Assembly (NCBI GenBank): GCA_905479715.1
Contig: CAJQNR010000033.1
Span: 1 to 41,427 of the forward strand
Length of the DNA: 41,427 bases
Source: an uncultured Sphingorhabdus sp.
GTDB taxonomy: Bacteria > Pseudomonadota > Alphaproteobacteria > Sphingomonadales > Sphingomonadaceae
Direction: 5' to 3'
The position numbers and the translations under genes are program-made. Positions 23,617-31,529 of the stretch are shown in pieces. Numbering within the stretch: the stretch's first letter is position 1; every line of letters begins with the position of its first letter. The notes under the pieces are model-generated. The model was not told the DNA's origin. It saw only the letters and a list, made by a program, of their open reading frames with translations, and made no database searches.

Positions 23617-23632
23617 TTAATCGAATGATTAA
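23617..23632. promoter_or_regulatory. TTAATCG-type palindrome, operator candidate D
   Basis: TTAATCGAATGATTAA has one mismatch between the arms. It ends just 15 bp before the SDR start at 23601, very close to the ribosome-binding site, which fits steric repression. Confidence 0.68.
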
Positions 23633-23678
23633 CCGAAGCGATGCGCAATCAGGCCCGATGAGTCAAGCCTCAAAGCCG

Positions 23679-25220
23679 CTAATTCCTGCTTGTTTTCGTA
23701 CGACTCCTGCCTGCCGTAGCGGCAGAGGAAGCAACTCGTTTTTTGGGTTTTTTCGGCTGCTTGGCCTTCTTTTCCTTGGTCTTTTGCGACGCCGCCGATT
23801 TCGCGCTGGCTGCCGCTGCCAGCAAGTCGGAAAAACTTCGCGCAATGCAGGTCGCGTAAAATTCCGGATCGGGCATGATATTCCGGTCCGCGAGAAAGGT
23901 CAGGATGACATTGCCATTATAGCTGGTCACGACATGGAACAGCCCCTGTCCCTCGGCCAGTATTCCCATGCCAAAGCTCTTGACCAGTTGGGCACCGGCG
24001 AAATACATCGGCACCATCGGCCCCGGAACATTGGTAACCACCGTATTCACCGCCGGATTGAGACGATCGACGATACCGGCGCGGACCATCATCTTGGTCC
24101 CGGCTGCGGTCAAGCCGGCGGGCATCGCACCGGACAATTCCATCAGCGTCTTTGCCCCCATCGCCTGGGTCATCGCCTTGGACCGGCGGGTTTCCTCCAT
24201 GATGAATTTCAGCCGCTCGCCCGCATCGGCCAGATGCGTACCAACGCCGACCTGCATCATTGTCACCTGATTGCCGGCGCTATCCTTGTCATCGTCTGTC
24301 CGCACCGAAACCGGAGCGCCGATTTTCATTGTCTTGTCGGGAAGGTCATCCTTGGCTTCGAGATATCCGCGCATCGAACCACTGACCACCGCGATCATCA
24401 CGTCGTTGACGGTCGCACCGGGAAAGGCTTCACGAATTTTCTTGATGTCCGACAGGGCAAATTCCTGTCCATCAAAAACACGGTGCGGACTGAGCTTCTT
24501 GTTGAAGCGGGTCTTTGGAATACTGCCCTTTGCATCGTCACGCTGGCGAAATTCGCGCTGCACGTCGAACAACCGCTTCGGCATCGGAATCAGTTTTTGC
24601 AGATTCTGCAGCCCCCGGACCGGATTGGCAATATTGTTGAACTGCGCCTTGGCGAGCAAGGCGAACGGATTGGGATCTTTTTCTGGTTCAAACACCATAT
24701 CGAATTTGCGCGGTTTCATCTCCGCGTCGAGATCGTGCAGCGCAAGCGTCATTTGCAGACCCGACTGGCCATCAATCGCCGCATGATGCATTTTGTGCAG
24801 CATCGCGAAACTGCCTTTGGGCACGCCCTCGACATTATCGAGTCCCTCGATCACCGTATATTCCCAAAGCGGCTTGTTCATGTCCATTGGCCGGGCATAG
24901 ATGCGCGCCGCCTGGATGCACAGTTGCCGCCAGTCGCCCGGCTTCGGCAAGGCAATATGGCGAACGTGAAACTCGAGATCAAAATTCTCGTCATTGATCC
25001 AATAAGGATGATCGAGGTCGAGCGGGACCCGCACCAGTTTTTGCCGGAAAAGCCGCGCGCCGTCGAGACGTCCTTCAATGTAGCGGAGGATATCCTTGAA
25101 CCCGACCTTGCCACCCGGTGCGGTCGACGGATCATAGATCAGCAATTGCCCGATATGCATCGGCGTATTCGGGGTTTCCGTGTAGGCAAACATCGCATCC
25201 AGTGCGCTAAGCTGTTTCAT
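23679..25220 (-). CDS. Wax ester synthase / diacylglycerol acyltransferase (WS/DGAT)
   Basis: Bifunctional WS/DGAT acyltransferase, 513 residues, esterifying acyl-CoA onto fatty alcohols or diacylglycerol to make storage lipid. The active-site motif HHAAIDG is at 145-151 (HHxxxDG), and PLWEYTVIEGL, NDVMIAVVSGSMRGYL and the C-terminal TNVPGPMVPMYFAGA are all family landmarks. Start ATG at 25220 has GAGGA upstream. The last ~46 residues (468-513) are an Ala/Ser/Lys/Arg-rich tail absent from the conserved core. It is transcribed toward the MFE-2 SDR but separately from it. Its position beside catabolic genes suggests acyl-CoA can be diverted to wax esters or triacylglycerol. Confidence 0.95.
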   Translation of the reverse strand: MKQLSALDAMFAYTETPNTPMHIGQLLIYDPSTAPGGKVGFKDILRYIEGRLDGARLFRQKLVRVPLDLDHPYWINDENFDLEFHVRHIALPKPGDWRQLCIQAARIYARPMDMNKPLWEYTVIEGLDNVEGVPKGSFAMLHKMHHAAIDGQSGLQMTLALHDLDAEMKPRKFDMVFEPEKDPNPFALLAKAQFNNIANPVRGLQNLQKLIPMPKRLFDVQREFRQRDDAKGSIPKTRFNKKLSPHRVFDGQEFALSDIKKIREAFPGATVNDVMIAVVSGSMRGYLEAKDDLPDKTMKIGAPVSVRTDDDKDSAGNQVTMMQVGVGTHLADAGERLKFIMEETRRSKAMTQAMGAKTLMELSGAMPAGLTAAGTKMMVRAGIVDRLNPAVNTVVTNVPGPMVPMYFAGAQLVKSFGMGILAEGQGLFHVVTSYNGNVILTFLADRNIMPDPEFYATCIARSFSDLLAAAASAKSAASQKTKEKKAKQPKKPKKRVASSAATAGRSRTKTSRN

Positions 25221-25403
25221 CGCAATATCCTCAAGCCACTCTTGTTACCTCGAGCCTAATGCAAATCTGTCCGATAAGCGAATCCGTTAAGCTTCGACCG
25301 GGGGGACTGAAGCGACCGGTAAAACACAGATCAACCCCGGCCCAGCGGAAAGGGACAACCATGAAAGAAAGCTGGTTTTCCGGACTCGGATAATCCCGGG
25401 ATA

Positions 25404-26561
25404 TCAGGCAGGCAATCCGCACCAGTCCCTGACCAGATATTGCGGTGAAATTGCGTGTCCCCAGTAAAACCCTTGCCCCTGATCCGCGCCAAGGAGCCGG
25501 GCTTTTTCAAGATGGAAGGGCGTTTCAATACCCTCGACCACCGTCGTGGCTCTTCGCATATGGCAAAAATCGATGATCGATTCGAGGATCGTGATCGGTA
25601 AACGACCCTCGCAAAAAGCCCAGAAAATTTCCTTGTCCAGTTTCAGCTCGGCAAAGGGAATTTCGGCAATCCGGTCGATATTACTTTGACCCGTGCCATA
25701 ATCGTCAATCGAAACCTTCAGTCCGTATCGCGACAGCATATGACAGATTTCGGCAACGACCTTGATATTGGCAAGCCGGTTCTCTTCGGTAATTTCCATG
25801 ATAACCGACCCGCATAAACTCCCATGCCGTTGCAAGCGGCTACACAGCGCGTCGACGAAATCCGATCGGGCCAGCAATATCGCGCTACAGTTAAACGATA
25901 CCGGCACGCATTTTCCGCGCGCCCTCAGCAAGCCTGCGAGTTTCATCACCTGGTCGATGACGTTCAGCGTTGCCTCTATTTCAAGAGGTATTTCGGTTGC
26001 TGCTGAAAAAATTGTCGCCGGACTGATCGCCCGCCTGGTCTTCACCCGCGACAAGGCTTCATAGCCTACCACGCGCCCGTCGGTCAGCGCATGCTTCGAT
26101 TGAAATTCGACGACGAGATTGTCAATCAAGCGGTTGCTGGCGATCAGGGCCGATATATATTCTGACTCCAAAATGGTTTGGTCACTGACATTTGCATATT
26201 GATCGATCAGCTTCGCGAGCACATTGGGTTCGAAAGGCTTGGATATGGTGGCAACAATCTGCGCGTTGGCCGCCTGCACCGGATCCGAGGCCTCCTGGGT
26301 CAGTGTTGGGTCTGTTCCGGTCATCAGGACGAGCGGCAATTTGGACGACATCTGGTCGAATGTTTGGATAAGGTCAGCCGCTTCATTTGCGAGTATATCT
26401 TCATCGATGACGGCGGCGTCCGGAGCAAAGGCCATGGCTCCCTTCTCATCTCCAGGTGAATAGACACAAGCCACGGATATGGCGCGCTGCTCCAGATCAT
26501 CTTGCAAAAGTCGCGTGAAGGCACTCTCCTCGTCAATGACAAGGACCCGTTTATTTGGCAT
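25404..26561 (-). CDS. Response regulator with EAL domain (c-di-GMP phosphodiesterase)
   Basis: 385-residue two-domain signalling protein. The N-terminal receiver (1-125) has acidic residues Asp10-Glu11-Glu12, a likely phosphoacceptor Asp53 (AAVIDEDI) and the SKPF lysine (107). The C-terminal EAL domain (about 140-385) retains catalytic features: GYEALSR (EAL at 167-169), Asn223, Glu255 (MEITEE), DDYGTG (285-290), Lys306, VEGIET and GQGFYWG. It should hydrolyse c-di-GMP to pGpG when activated by phosphorylation. No histidine kinase is adjacent. It sits 89 bp downstream of sciP on the same strand, so co-transcription is possible. Confidence 0.92.
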   Translation of the reverse strand: MPNKRVLVIDEESAFTRLLQDDLEQRAISVACVYSPGDEKGAMAFAPDAAVIDEDILANEAADLIQTFDQMSSKLPLVLMTGTDPTLTQEASDPVQAANAQIVATISKPFEPNVLAKLIDQYANVSDQTILESEYISALIASNRLIDNLVVEFQSKHALTDGRVVGYEALSRVKTRRAISPATIFSAATEIPLEIEATLNVIDQVMKLAGLLRARGKCVPVSFNCSAILLARSDFVDALCSRLQRHGSLCGSVIMEITEENRLANIKVVAEICHMLSRYGLKVSIDDYGTGQSNIDRIAEIPFAELKLDKEIFWAFCEGRLPITILESIIDFCHMRRATTVVEGIETPFHLEKARLLGADQGQGFYWGHAISPQYLVRDWCGLPA

Positions 26562-26650
26562 GATGTAAGGCTTTCGATCAGTGAAGGTCTGCAGGCGGAT
26601 CTTCCGTCGGGTGCGCCCCTGGCAAAGTCAGGGACATGGTCAGGATTTTC

Positions 26651-26941
26651 CTAGCTTGCCCGATTTTCGGTACGATATTTGGAAAGATAGCTGATCCGCA
26701 AACCCGGCAAGCCAGACTTGTCGATCGCTTCTTGCCATGAGAAAAATTCTTCCAGCGAAAGGTCATATCGGGTGCAGGCCTCTTCGAGGCTCAGCAAACC
26801 ACCGTTGACGGCAGCCACCACTTCCGCTTTCCGCCGGATCACCCATCGCGTGGTATTATTTTTCGGTAGATCGGCAAGGCTCAAGGCTTCGCCGAACGGT
26901 CCGATAACCTGCATTGGTTTTGTGTGCCGATGAACTCCCAT
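26651..26941 (-). CDS. sciP: SciP-like DUF1153 regulator (CtrA inhibitor)
   Basis: 96-residue helix-turn-helix protein of the DUF1153 family. The core KNNTTRWVIRRKAEVVAAVNGG and LLSLEEACTRYDLSLEEFFSWQ match SciP, which in Caulobacter binds CtrA and blocks activation of CtrA-dependent promoters in the swarmer cell. The start ATG at 26941 has a perfect GGAGG. A consensus CtrA box lies 107 bp upstream at 27048-27063, consistent with CtrA-dependent expression as known in Caulobacter. The C-terminal basic tail SYLSKYRTENRAS is shorter than in some homologues. Confidence 0.93.
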   Translation of the reverse strand: MGVHRHTKPMQVIGPFGEALSLADLPKNNTTRWVIRRKAEVVAAVNGGLLSLEEACTRYDLSLEEFFSWQEAIDKSGLPGLRISYLSKYRTENRAS

Positions 26942-27047
26942 AAAACCTCCAATAACATCCGGTTTTGCGCTTTTTCATCATGCACATGTACGGACGGACC
27001 TGATAAACGCCCCCCGTTACAGTCCCTCTTCTATAGGGAATCATAGA

Positions 27048-27063
27048 TTAAAATTTGGTTAAC
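27048..27063 (+). promoter_or_regulatory. CtrA binding site (TTAA-N7-TTAAC)
   Basis: TTAAAATTTGGTTAAC matches the consensus TTAA-N7-TTAAC exactly. It lies 107 bp upstream of sciP. Orientation is toward the plus strand; CtrA sites act in either orientation. Confidence 0.7.
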
Positions 27064-27119
27064 ATCTTCAGTTAACAAGCATAAATTATATCATTTATGA
27101 CCTGTATTTATATATAATG

Positions 27120-27133
27120 AAGAACTAGTTCTT
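27120..27133. promoter_or_regulatory. Perfect 14-bp palindrome in AT-rich region
   Basis: AAGAACTAGTTCTT, flanked by AAGCATAA at 27077-27084 and TTATGCTT at 27135-27142, which are inverted copies. This could be an operator, or a cruciform-capable element. Confidence 0.45.
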
Positions 27134-27222
27134 ATTATGCTTAAATATCTCAATATTTATAGGCATAAAATGTTAAATATATTCGAACAATACTTATAAT
27201 CGGACCAGGCGCTATATAAAAT

Positions 27223-27249
27223 AACCCCGGTGTAAGGGACACCGGGGTT
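27223..27249 (-). terminator. Intrinsic terminator of the UrcA-family gene
   Basis: On the minus strand: AACCCCGGTGT, loop CCCTT, ACACCGGGGTT, then ATTTTAT. Stem is 11 bp and perfect. It lies 64 bp after the stop codon at 27314. Confidence 0.85.
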
Positions 27250-27313
27250 GTTGGAGTTTGGTTTGGCTAGAATATGGCTGCTTGTTGGGGACTGCAGCTC
27301 TTGAAATTTTATT

Positions 27314-27667
27314 CTAGTTGCTGATAGCCATCGCCGTTTCGGTAGATTTGCCGGCTTTTGCCGCAGCCATGATCGTCACGCTGGCGCGCTGGGCCGAGGC
27401 ACTGGCCTGCTCCATGCAGGCGCTGTGGTCTTGCATTTCCAAGAGATTTTTCGAGTCATAGCTTCCACAGACCTTGCGGACAGCTCCTTTCAGGCGACCC
27501 TGCAGCGTGGACTGACCATCTTCGCTGTTCAGATCAAGATCGGCATAGCTGACTTCAACCGAACGCACGGTCCGGTTCTGGGCATTGGCGCTGGCAGAAA
27601 GACCGGTCGCAGTTATCGCGATCGCAGCGGCTGCACAAAGGGCTTTGGTAAAGATAATATTCGACAT
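27314..27667 (-). CDS. UrcA family protein (secreted)
   Basis: 117-residue exported protein starting at the ATG at 27667 with GAGGAGTGAGAAA upstream; the open frame runs back to 27796, but without support. Signal peptide SNIIFTKALCAAAAIAITATGLSASANA is followed by the family pattern VEVSYADLDLNSEDGQSTLQ, then GRLKGAVRKVCG and a second Cys (CMEQA) that may form a disulfide. UrcA-family proteins are common in sphingomonads and caulobacters and have no firm function. Monocistronic. Confidence 0.85.
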   Translation of the reverse strand: MSNIIFTKALCAAAAIAITATGLSASANAQNRTVRSVEVSYADLDLNSEDGQSTLQGRLKGAVRKVCGSYDSKNLLEMQDHSACMEQASASAQRASVTIMAAAKAGKSTETAMAISN

Positions 27668-27990
27668 TTTCTCACTCCTCAAAATTTTTCTGAGCGGTGC
27701 CGGAAAAAAGGGGGCCGGCGCTGCCCTTATGGGGTGAGGTCGGGAGCGGAATATCCATCGGGCCGGGGAAGGGCTATCTGGAGAGACTAGGGTCATGCTC
27801 CCGCCTCACCATCTTGGATAGGGGAACGATCCCGGACGAGCATCTCAACTTCGATAAACCACCATTGTAATCGGCAAACAGCAGACGGCTTCGACCAACG
27901 ACAATCGCTGATCGACCAATTTAACATCATGTAACTTTTGTTACGAATCAACTAGTTACAGATGACACCGAATCATGCTGTATTAGGACA
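27668..27990. other. Intergenic region between UrcA-family gene and thiSG
   Basis: 323 bp without a convincing gene. The part next to 27668 holds the UrcA ribosome-binding site and presumably its promoter. GTAAC-TTTT-GTTAC at 27931-27944 with a further GTTAC at 27955-27959 makes a small inverted-repeat cluster near the thiSG stop. Confidence 0.5.
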
Positions 27991-28971
27991 CTAAATCAGC
28001 CCGGAGAGCGGACTCGACGGGTCGGCATACATCCGACGTCCCATCCGGCCGGACAGATAGGCCTCGCGACCTGCCTCGACAGCAAGCTTCATCGCCCGCG
28101 CCATCCGGACCGGTTCCTTGGCTTCGGCAATAGCGGTATTCATCAGCACGCCATCACAGCCCAGCTCCATCGCGACAGCCGCATCGCTCGCTGTGCCGAC
28201 ACCGGCGTCGACCAGCACCGGTACATTGGCACCCTCGACGATCAGCCGGATCGTGACCCGGTTCTGGATACCCAGCCCCGACCCGATGGGCGCACCAAGC
28301 GGCATGATCGCCACCGCGCCTGCGTCTTCGAGTTGCTTCGCGGCAATCGGATCATCAACACAATAGACCATCGGCTTGAACCCTTCCTTGGCCAGCACTT
28401 CGGTCGCCTCGAGCGTTTCGCGCATATTGGGATATAATGTCTTCGCCTCGCCGAGCACTTCCAGCTTGACCAGGTCCCAGCCCCCGGCTTCGCGCGCCAG
28501 ACGCAAGGTGCGGATCGCATCCTCGGCATTGAAGCAGCCGGCGGTGTTCGGGAGATAGGTGATTTTTTTCGGATCAATATAGTCCATCAGCACCGGCTGG
28601 TTGCGGTCCATGACATTGACGCGACGGACGGCCACGGTGACAATCTCCGCACCGGATGCTTCAACCGCGGCAGCATTTTCTTCAAAATCCTTATATTTGC
28701 CAGTACCGACAATCAGCCGCGACCGAAATGTCTTTCCCGCCACGGTCCAGCTATCGTCTTCAGCGCCGCCGCCAACAAAATGGACGATTTCCAGTTCGTC
28801 ACCCTGTTCGACCATGACATCCTCCAGCGTCGACCGCGTGACTATATCGCGATTGCGCTCCACCGCGACCTTGGCCGGGTCCAGACCAAGCGATCGCACC
28901 AGATCTGCAATCGACTGGCCAGATGCAAGCCGGTGATCTTCACCATTCAATCGTATCTGAATTTGAGCCAT
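27991..28971 (-). CDS. thiG: ThiS-ThiG fusion: sulfur carrier plus thiazole synthase
   Basis: Single 326-residue protein. Residues 1-68 are ThiS-like ([22 protein letters not shown] ending IVHFVGG), and residues 73-326 are thiazole synthase ThiG ([34 protein letters not shown], Schiff-base Lys169 in [11 protein letters not shown], and the phosphate-site GIQN and [11 protein letters not shown] loops). ThiG builds the thiazole ring of thiamine from deoxyxylulose phosphate, dehydroglycine and sulfur from ThiS thiocarboxylate. In the fusion the Gly-Gly tail (67-68) is internal and would need cleavage to be adenylated, or function differently. The start is taken at 28971; an in-frame ATG at 28986 is possible. 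Divergent from aroQ. Confidence 0.93.
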   Translation of the reverse strand: MAQIQIRLNGEDHRLASGQSIADLVRSLGLDPAKVAVERNRDIVTRSTLEDVMVEQGDELEIVHFVGGGAEDDSWTVAGKTFRSRLIVGTGKYKDFEENAAAVEASGAEIVTVAVRRVNVMDRNQPVLMDYIDPKKITYLPNTAGCFNAEDAIRTLRLAREAGGWDLVKLEVLGEAKTLYPNMRETLEATEVLAKEGFKPMVYCVDDPIAAKQLEDAGAVAIMPLGAPIGSGLGIQNRVTIRLIVEGANVPVLVDAGVGTASDAAVAMELGCDGVLMNTAIAEAKEPVRMARAMKLAVEAGREAYLSGRMGRRMYADPSSPLSGLI

Positions 28972-29070
28972 TTCGATAACTTTCATGTCTTTGATCTCGC
29001 TTTTCAAAAACGAGCCATATAAAGAGGTCGCTCCAGTCGCAACCAAAAGCCTTTGGGAAGGAGCAATATC

Positions 29071-29508
29071 TTGGCGGCCAAGACCATCTTTGTATTGAAC
29101 GGACCCAATCTCAACCTGCTCGGCATGCGCGAACCGGAAATATACGGTTCGGCGACACTCGACGAGATCGCCGGACAGATTGAAGACCATGCCCATACGC
29201 TGGGTTTCGACGTCGACATTCGCCAGAGCAACCATGAAGGCCATCTGATCGACTGGCTGCACGAAGCGGCTGCGGATGATGCGCACGCGGTAATTCTCAA
29301 CGCCGGAGCATTGACTCATACATCGCTCGGCCTGTTCGATGCGATCAAGGCGATCCGCACTCCGGTTATTGAAGTGCATCTCTCCAATCCCGCCGCGCGA
29401 GAAGAATATCGGCACAAGAGTTTCATCGCACCGGTTGCAAAAGGAAGCATTTGCGGCTTTGGTGCTTTGGGTTATCAACTCGCGCTGGATGCGGCGAGCA
29501 AATTTTAA
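29071..29508 (+). CDS. aroQ: 3-dehydroquinate dehydratase, type II (TTG start)
   Basis: Type II dehydroquinase, third step of the shikimate pathway; 145 residues, normal length. Motifs: [21 protein letters not shown] with catalytic Tyr25, [16 protein letters not shown], the VHLSN substrate loop with His103, and [20 protein letters not shown]. The start codon is TTG at 29071, chosen because GGAAGGAG lies 7 nt upstream and the protein then begins [12 protein letters not shown], right where the family starts. It is first gene of the aroQ-accB-accC operon, an order common in alphaproteobacteria. It is divergent from thiSG. Confidence 0.94.
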   Translation: MAAKTIFVLNGPNLNLLGMREPEIYGSATLDEIAGQIEDHAHTLGFDVDIRQSNHEGHLIDWLHEAAADDAHAVILNAGALTHTSLGLFDAIKAIRTPVIEVHLSNPAAREEYRHKSFIAPVAKGSICGFGALGYQLALDAASKF

Positions 29509-29528
29509 CGACAGCATAGGGACAAAAT

Positions 29529-29999
29529 ATGTCTGCAAAGAAAGAAACGGGCGAAGGCATGAACGTGGATATCAAGCTGGTCCGTGATCTGGCCGCGATA
29601 CTCGAAAAAGCCGGTCTGACCGAGATTGAAGTCGAGGATGGCGATCGCAAGATCAAGGTCGCACGTGGTGGCGGAACTTATGTATCCGCACCGGTCGCCT
29701 CCGCACCCGCTCCTGCCGCGGCAGCAGCAGCCCCGGCTCCGGAAGCCGCTCCGGTTGACGATCATGCCGGCGCACAAAAATCACCGATGGTCGGCACCGC
29801 CTATCTCGCCCCCGAGCCTGGCGCCGCCAATTTCATCAGCGTCGGCGACAAGGTCGCGGTGGGCGATACCTTGCTGATCGTCGAAGCAATGAAGGTGATG
29901 AACCCGATCACCGCTGAAACCGCCGGTACGGTCAAGGCCATCCTGGTTGAAAACGGCCAGCCGATAGAATTTGACCAGCCTCTGGTCGTGATCGCTTGA
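29529..29999 (+). CDS. accB: Biotin carboxyl carrier protein of acetyl-CoA carboxylase
   Basis: 156-residue carrier of the acetyl-CoA carboxylase complex. N-terminal helical region ([27 protein letters not shown]) is followed by an Ala/Pro-rich linker (about 53-78) and a biotinyl domain ending the protein. The biotinylated lysine is Lys122 in [17 protein letters not shown] precedes the ATG. It sits 20 bp after aroQ and 10 bp before accC. It delivers carboxybiotin between biotin carboxylase AccC and the carboxyltransferase, whose genes are not in the window. Confidence 0.97.
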   Translation: MSAKKETGEGMNVDIKLVRDLAAILEKAGLTEIEVEDGDRKIKVARGGGTYVSAPVASAPAPAAAAAAPAPEAAPVDDHAGAQKSPMVGTAYLAPEPGAANFISVGDKVAVGDTLLIVEAMKVMNPITAETAGTVKAILVENGQPIEFDQPLVVIA

Positions 30000-30009
30000 G
30001 GTTCGCAGC

Positions 30010-31365
30010 GTGACCATTGAAAAAATCCTGATTGCCAATCGCGGGGAAATTGCCCTTCGGATTTTGCGCGCGGCCAAGGAACTGGGCATCGAAACCGTCG
30101 CCGTGCACAGCACCGCCGATTCCGATGCGATGCATGTGCGGCTCGCCGATCAGGCGGTCTGCATCGGCCCGCCGCCAGCCGCCGACAGCTATCTGTCGAT
30201 CCCGGCGATCATTTCCGCTGCCGAAATCAGCGGCGCGGATGCGATCCATCCCGGCTATGGTTTCCTCTCCGAAAATGCGCATTTTGCCGAAGTGGTCGAA
30301 GCGCACGGAATTAAATGGATCGGCCCCAAGCCGGAACATATCAAAATCATGGGCGACAAGGTTGCCGCCAAGAAGACCGCCGGCGATCTCGGCATTCCCT
30401 TGGTCCCCGGCTCCGATGGGGCGGTCAGCGAAATCGAGGAAGCCAAGCAGGTCGCCAAGCAGGTTGGCTATCCGGTGATCATCAAGGCGGCTTCCGGCGG
30501 CGGTGGTCGCGGCATGAAAGTGGTCAACAGCGAAACCGAGCTTGAAACCCAGATGAAGCAGGCCGGTACCGAGGCCAAGGCGGCCTTTGGCGACGCCACC
30601 GTCTATATCGAAAAATATCTCGGCGATCCCCGTCATATCGAATTTCAGGTCTTCGGCGATGGCCGCGGCAATGCCATCCATCTTGGCGAGCGCGACTGTT
30701 CGCTGCAGCGTCGCCACCAGAAAGTGCTCGAGGAAGCGCCGTCTCCGGTGATCAGCGCCGAGCAGCGCGAAGCCATGGGCAAGGTCTGCGTCGACGCAAT
30801 GAAGGGCATGAGCTATCGCGGTGCCGGCACGATCGAATTTCTCTACGAGAATGACGAATTCTACTTCATCGAGATGAACACGCGCCTGCAGGTCGAGCAT
30901 CCGGTCACCGAAATGATCACCGGTTTCGATCTGGTCCGCGAACAGATCCGTATCGCCGACGGCCGCGATCTGTCGGTAAAACAGGAAGACCTGGTGTTCA
31001 GCGGCCATGCCATCGAATGCCGGATCAACGCCGAAAATCCGAAGACCTGGGCACCGTCGCCCGGCAAGGTCACCAGCTATCATGCGCCCGGCGGCATGCA
31101 TGTCCGCGTCGATAGCGGGCTCTATGCCGGCTATTCGATCCCGCCTTATTATGACAGCATGATTGCCAAGCTGATCGTCTATGGCCGTACCCGCGACGGC
31201 TGCATGATGCGACTGGCACGGGCGCTGGACGAGATGGTCATCGAAGGCGTCCAGACCACGATCCCGCTTCACCAGAAACTGGTCCACGACAAGGAATTCC
31301 AGTCCGGCGAATATACAATCAAATGGCTGGAAGAGTGGCTGGAGAAGGATAATCTGAAGGATTAG
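30010..31365 (+). CDS. accC: Biotin carboxylase subunit of acetyl-CoA carboxylase
   Basis: ATP-grasp biotin carboxylase of 451 residues carboxylating biotin on AccB with bicarbonate and ATP, the first half-reaction of fatty acid synthesis. It begins at a GTG (30010) shortly after the accB stop. Motifs: [20 protein letters not shown], the ATP-binding [46 protein letters not shown], and [18 protein letters not shown] with catalytic residues. Full length and intact. The product supports synthesis, in contrast to the catabolic genes in the first half. Confidence 0.97.
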   Translation: MTIEKILIANRGEIALRILRAAKELGIETVAVHSTADSDAMHVRLADQAVCIGPPPAADSYLSIPAIISAAEISGADAIHPGYGFLSENAHFAEVVEAHGIKWIGPKPEHIKIMGDKVAAKKTAGDLGIPLVPGSDGAVSEIEEAKQVAKQVGYPVIIKAASGGGGRGMKVVNSETELETQMKQAGTEAKAAFGDATVYIEKYLGDPRHIEFQVFGDGRGNAIHLGERDCSLQRRHQKVLEEAPSPVISAEQREAMGKVCVDAMKGMSYRGAGTIEFLYENDEFYFIEMNTRLQVEHPVTEMITGFDLVREQIRIADGRDLSVKQEDLVFSGHAIECRINAENPKTWAPSPGKVTSYHAPGGMHVRVDSGLYAGYSIPPYYDSMIAKLIVYGRTRDGCMMRLARALDEMVIEGVQTTIPLHQKLVHDKEFQSGEYTIKWLEEWLEKDNLKD

Positions 31366-31392
31366 GCCTTGTCCCCCTGCGCGGGAATGGAT

Positions 31393-31452
31393 TGAACTGA
31401 CCTGTTTTGTTCAGATTCAACCTACCTTTCCTGAACATAACAGGTCAGTTCA
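31393..31452. other. Long near-perfect hairpin between accC and the RcnB-like gene
   Basis: TGAACTGACCTGTT (31393-31406) and its exact reverse complement (31439-31452) form the outer stem. After one T-T mismatch, TGTTCAG (31408-31414) pairs with CTGAACA (31431-31437). That gives 21 paired bases around a 16-nt loop. There is no T-run after it, so it is not a standard terminator. It may be an operator with nested half-sites, an RNA processing site or 3' stabiliser for accC mRNA. Confidence 0.7.
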
Positions 31453-31529
31453 GGACTCTGACAGGGTTAATAACCTATCACCTGTTGCACAGATGCGGCA
31501 CATGGAGTCGCCAGCAACAGGAGTAAGCC

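Larger units (their letters stand above)
26942..27313. other. AT-rich regulatory region upstream of sciP
   Basis: 372 bp without a gene, markedly AT-rich between about 27040 and 27225, unlike the rest of the window. It holds a CtrA box (27048-27063), AAGCATAA/TTATGCTT inverted repeats (27077-27084 and 27135-27142) flanking the perfect palindrome AAGAACTAGTTCTT (27120-27133), and the UrcA terminator (27223-27249). Confidence 0.8.

Noticed and set aside
23625-25259. A 544-codon plus-strand frame opposite WS/DGAT
   Set aside because: Antisense shadow; the minus-strand protein carries HHxxxDG and other WS/DGAT motifs.
27059-27076. TTAACATCTTCAGTTAAC as a second CtrA box
   Set aside because: The half-sites are separated by nine bases, not seven, so it does not fit TTAA-N7-TTAAC.
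27040-27225. AT-rich stretch as a replication origin
   Set aside because: No DnaA-box cluster and no dnaA, dnaN, hemE or parAB genes nearby.
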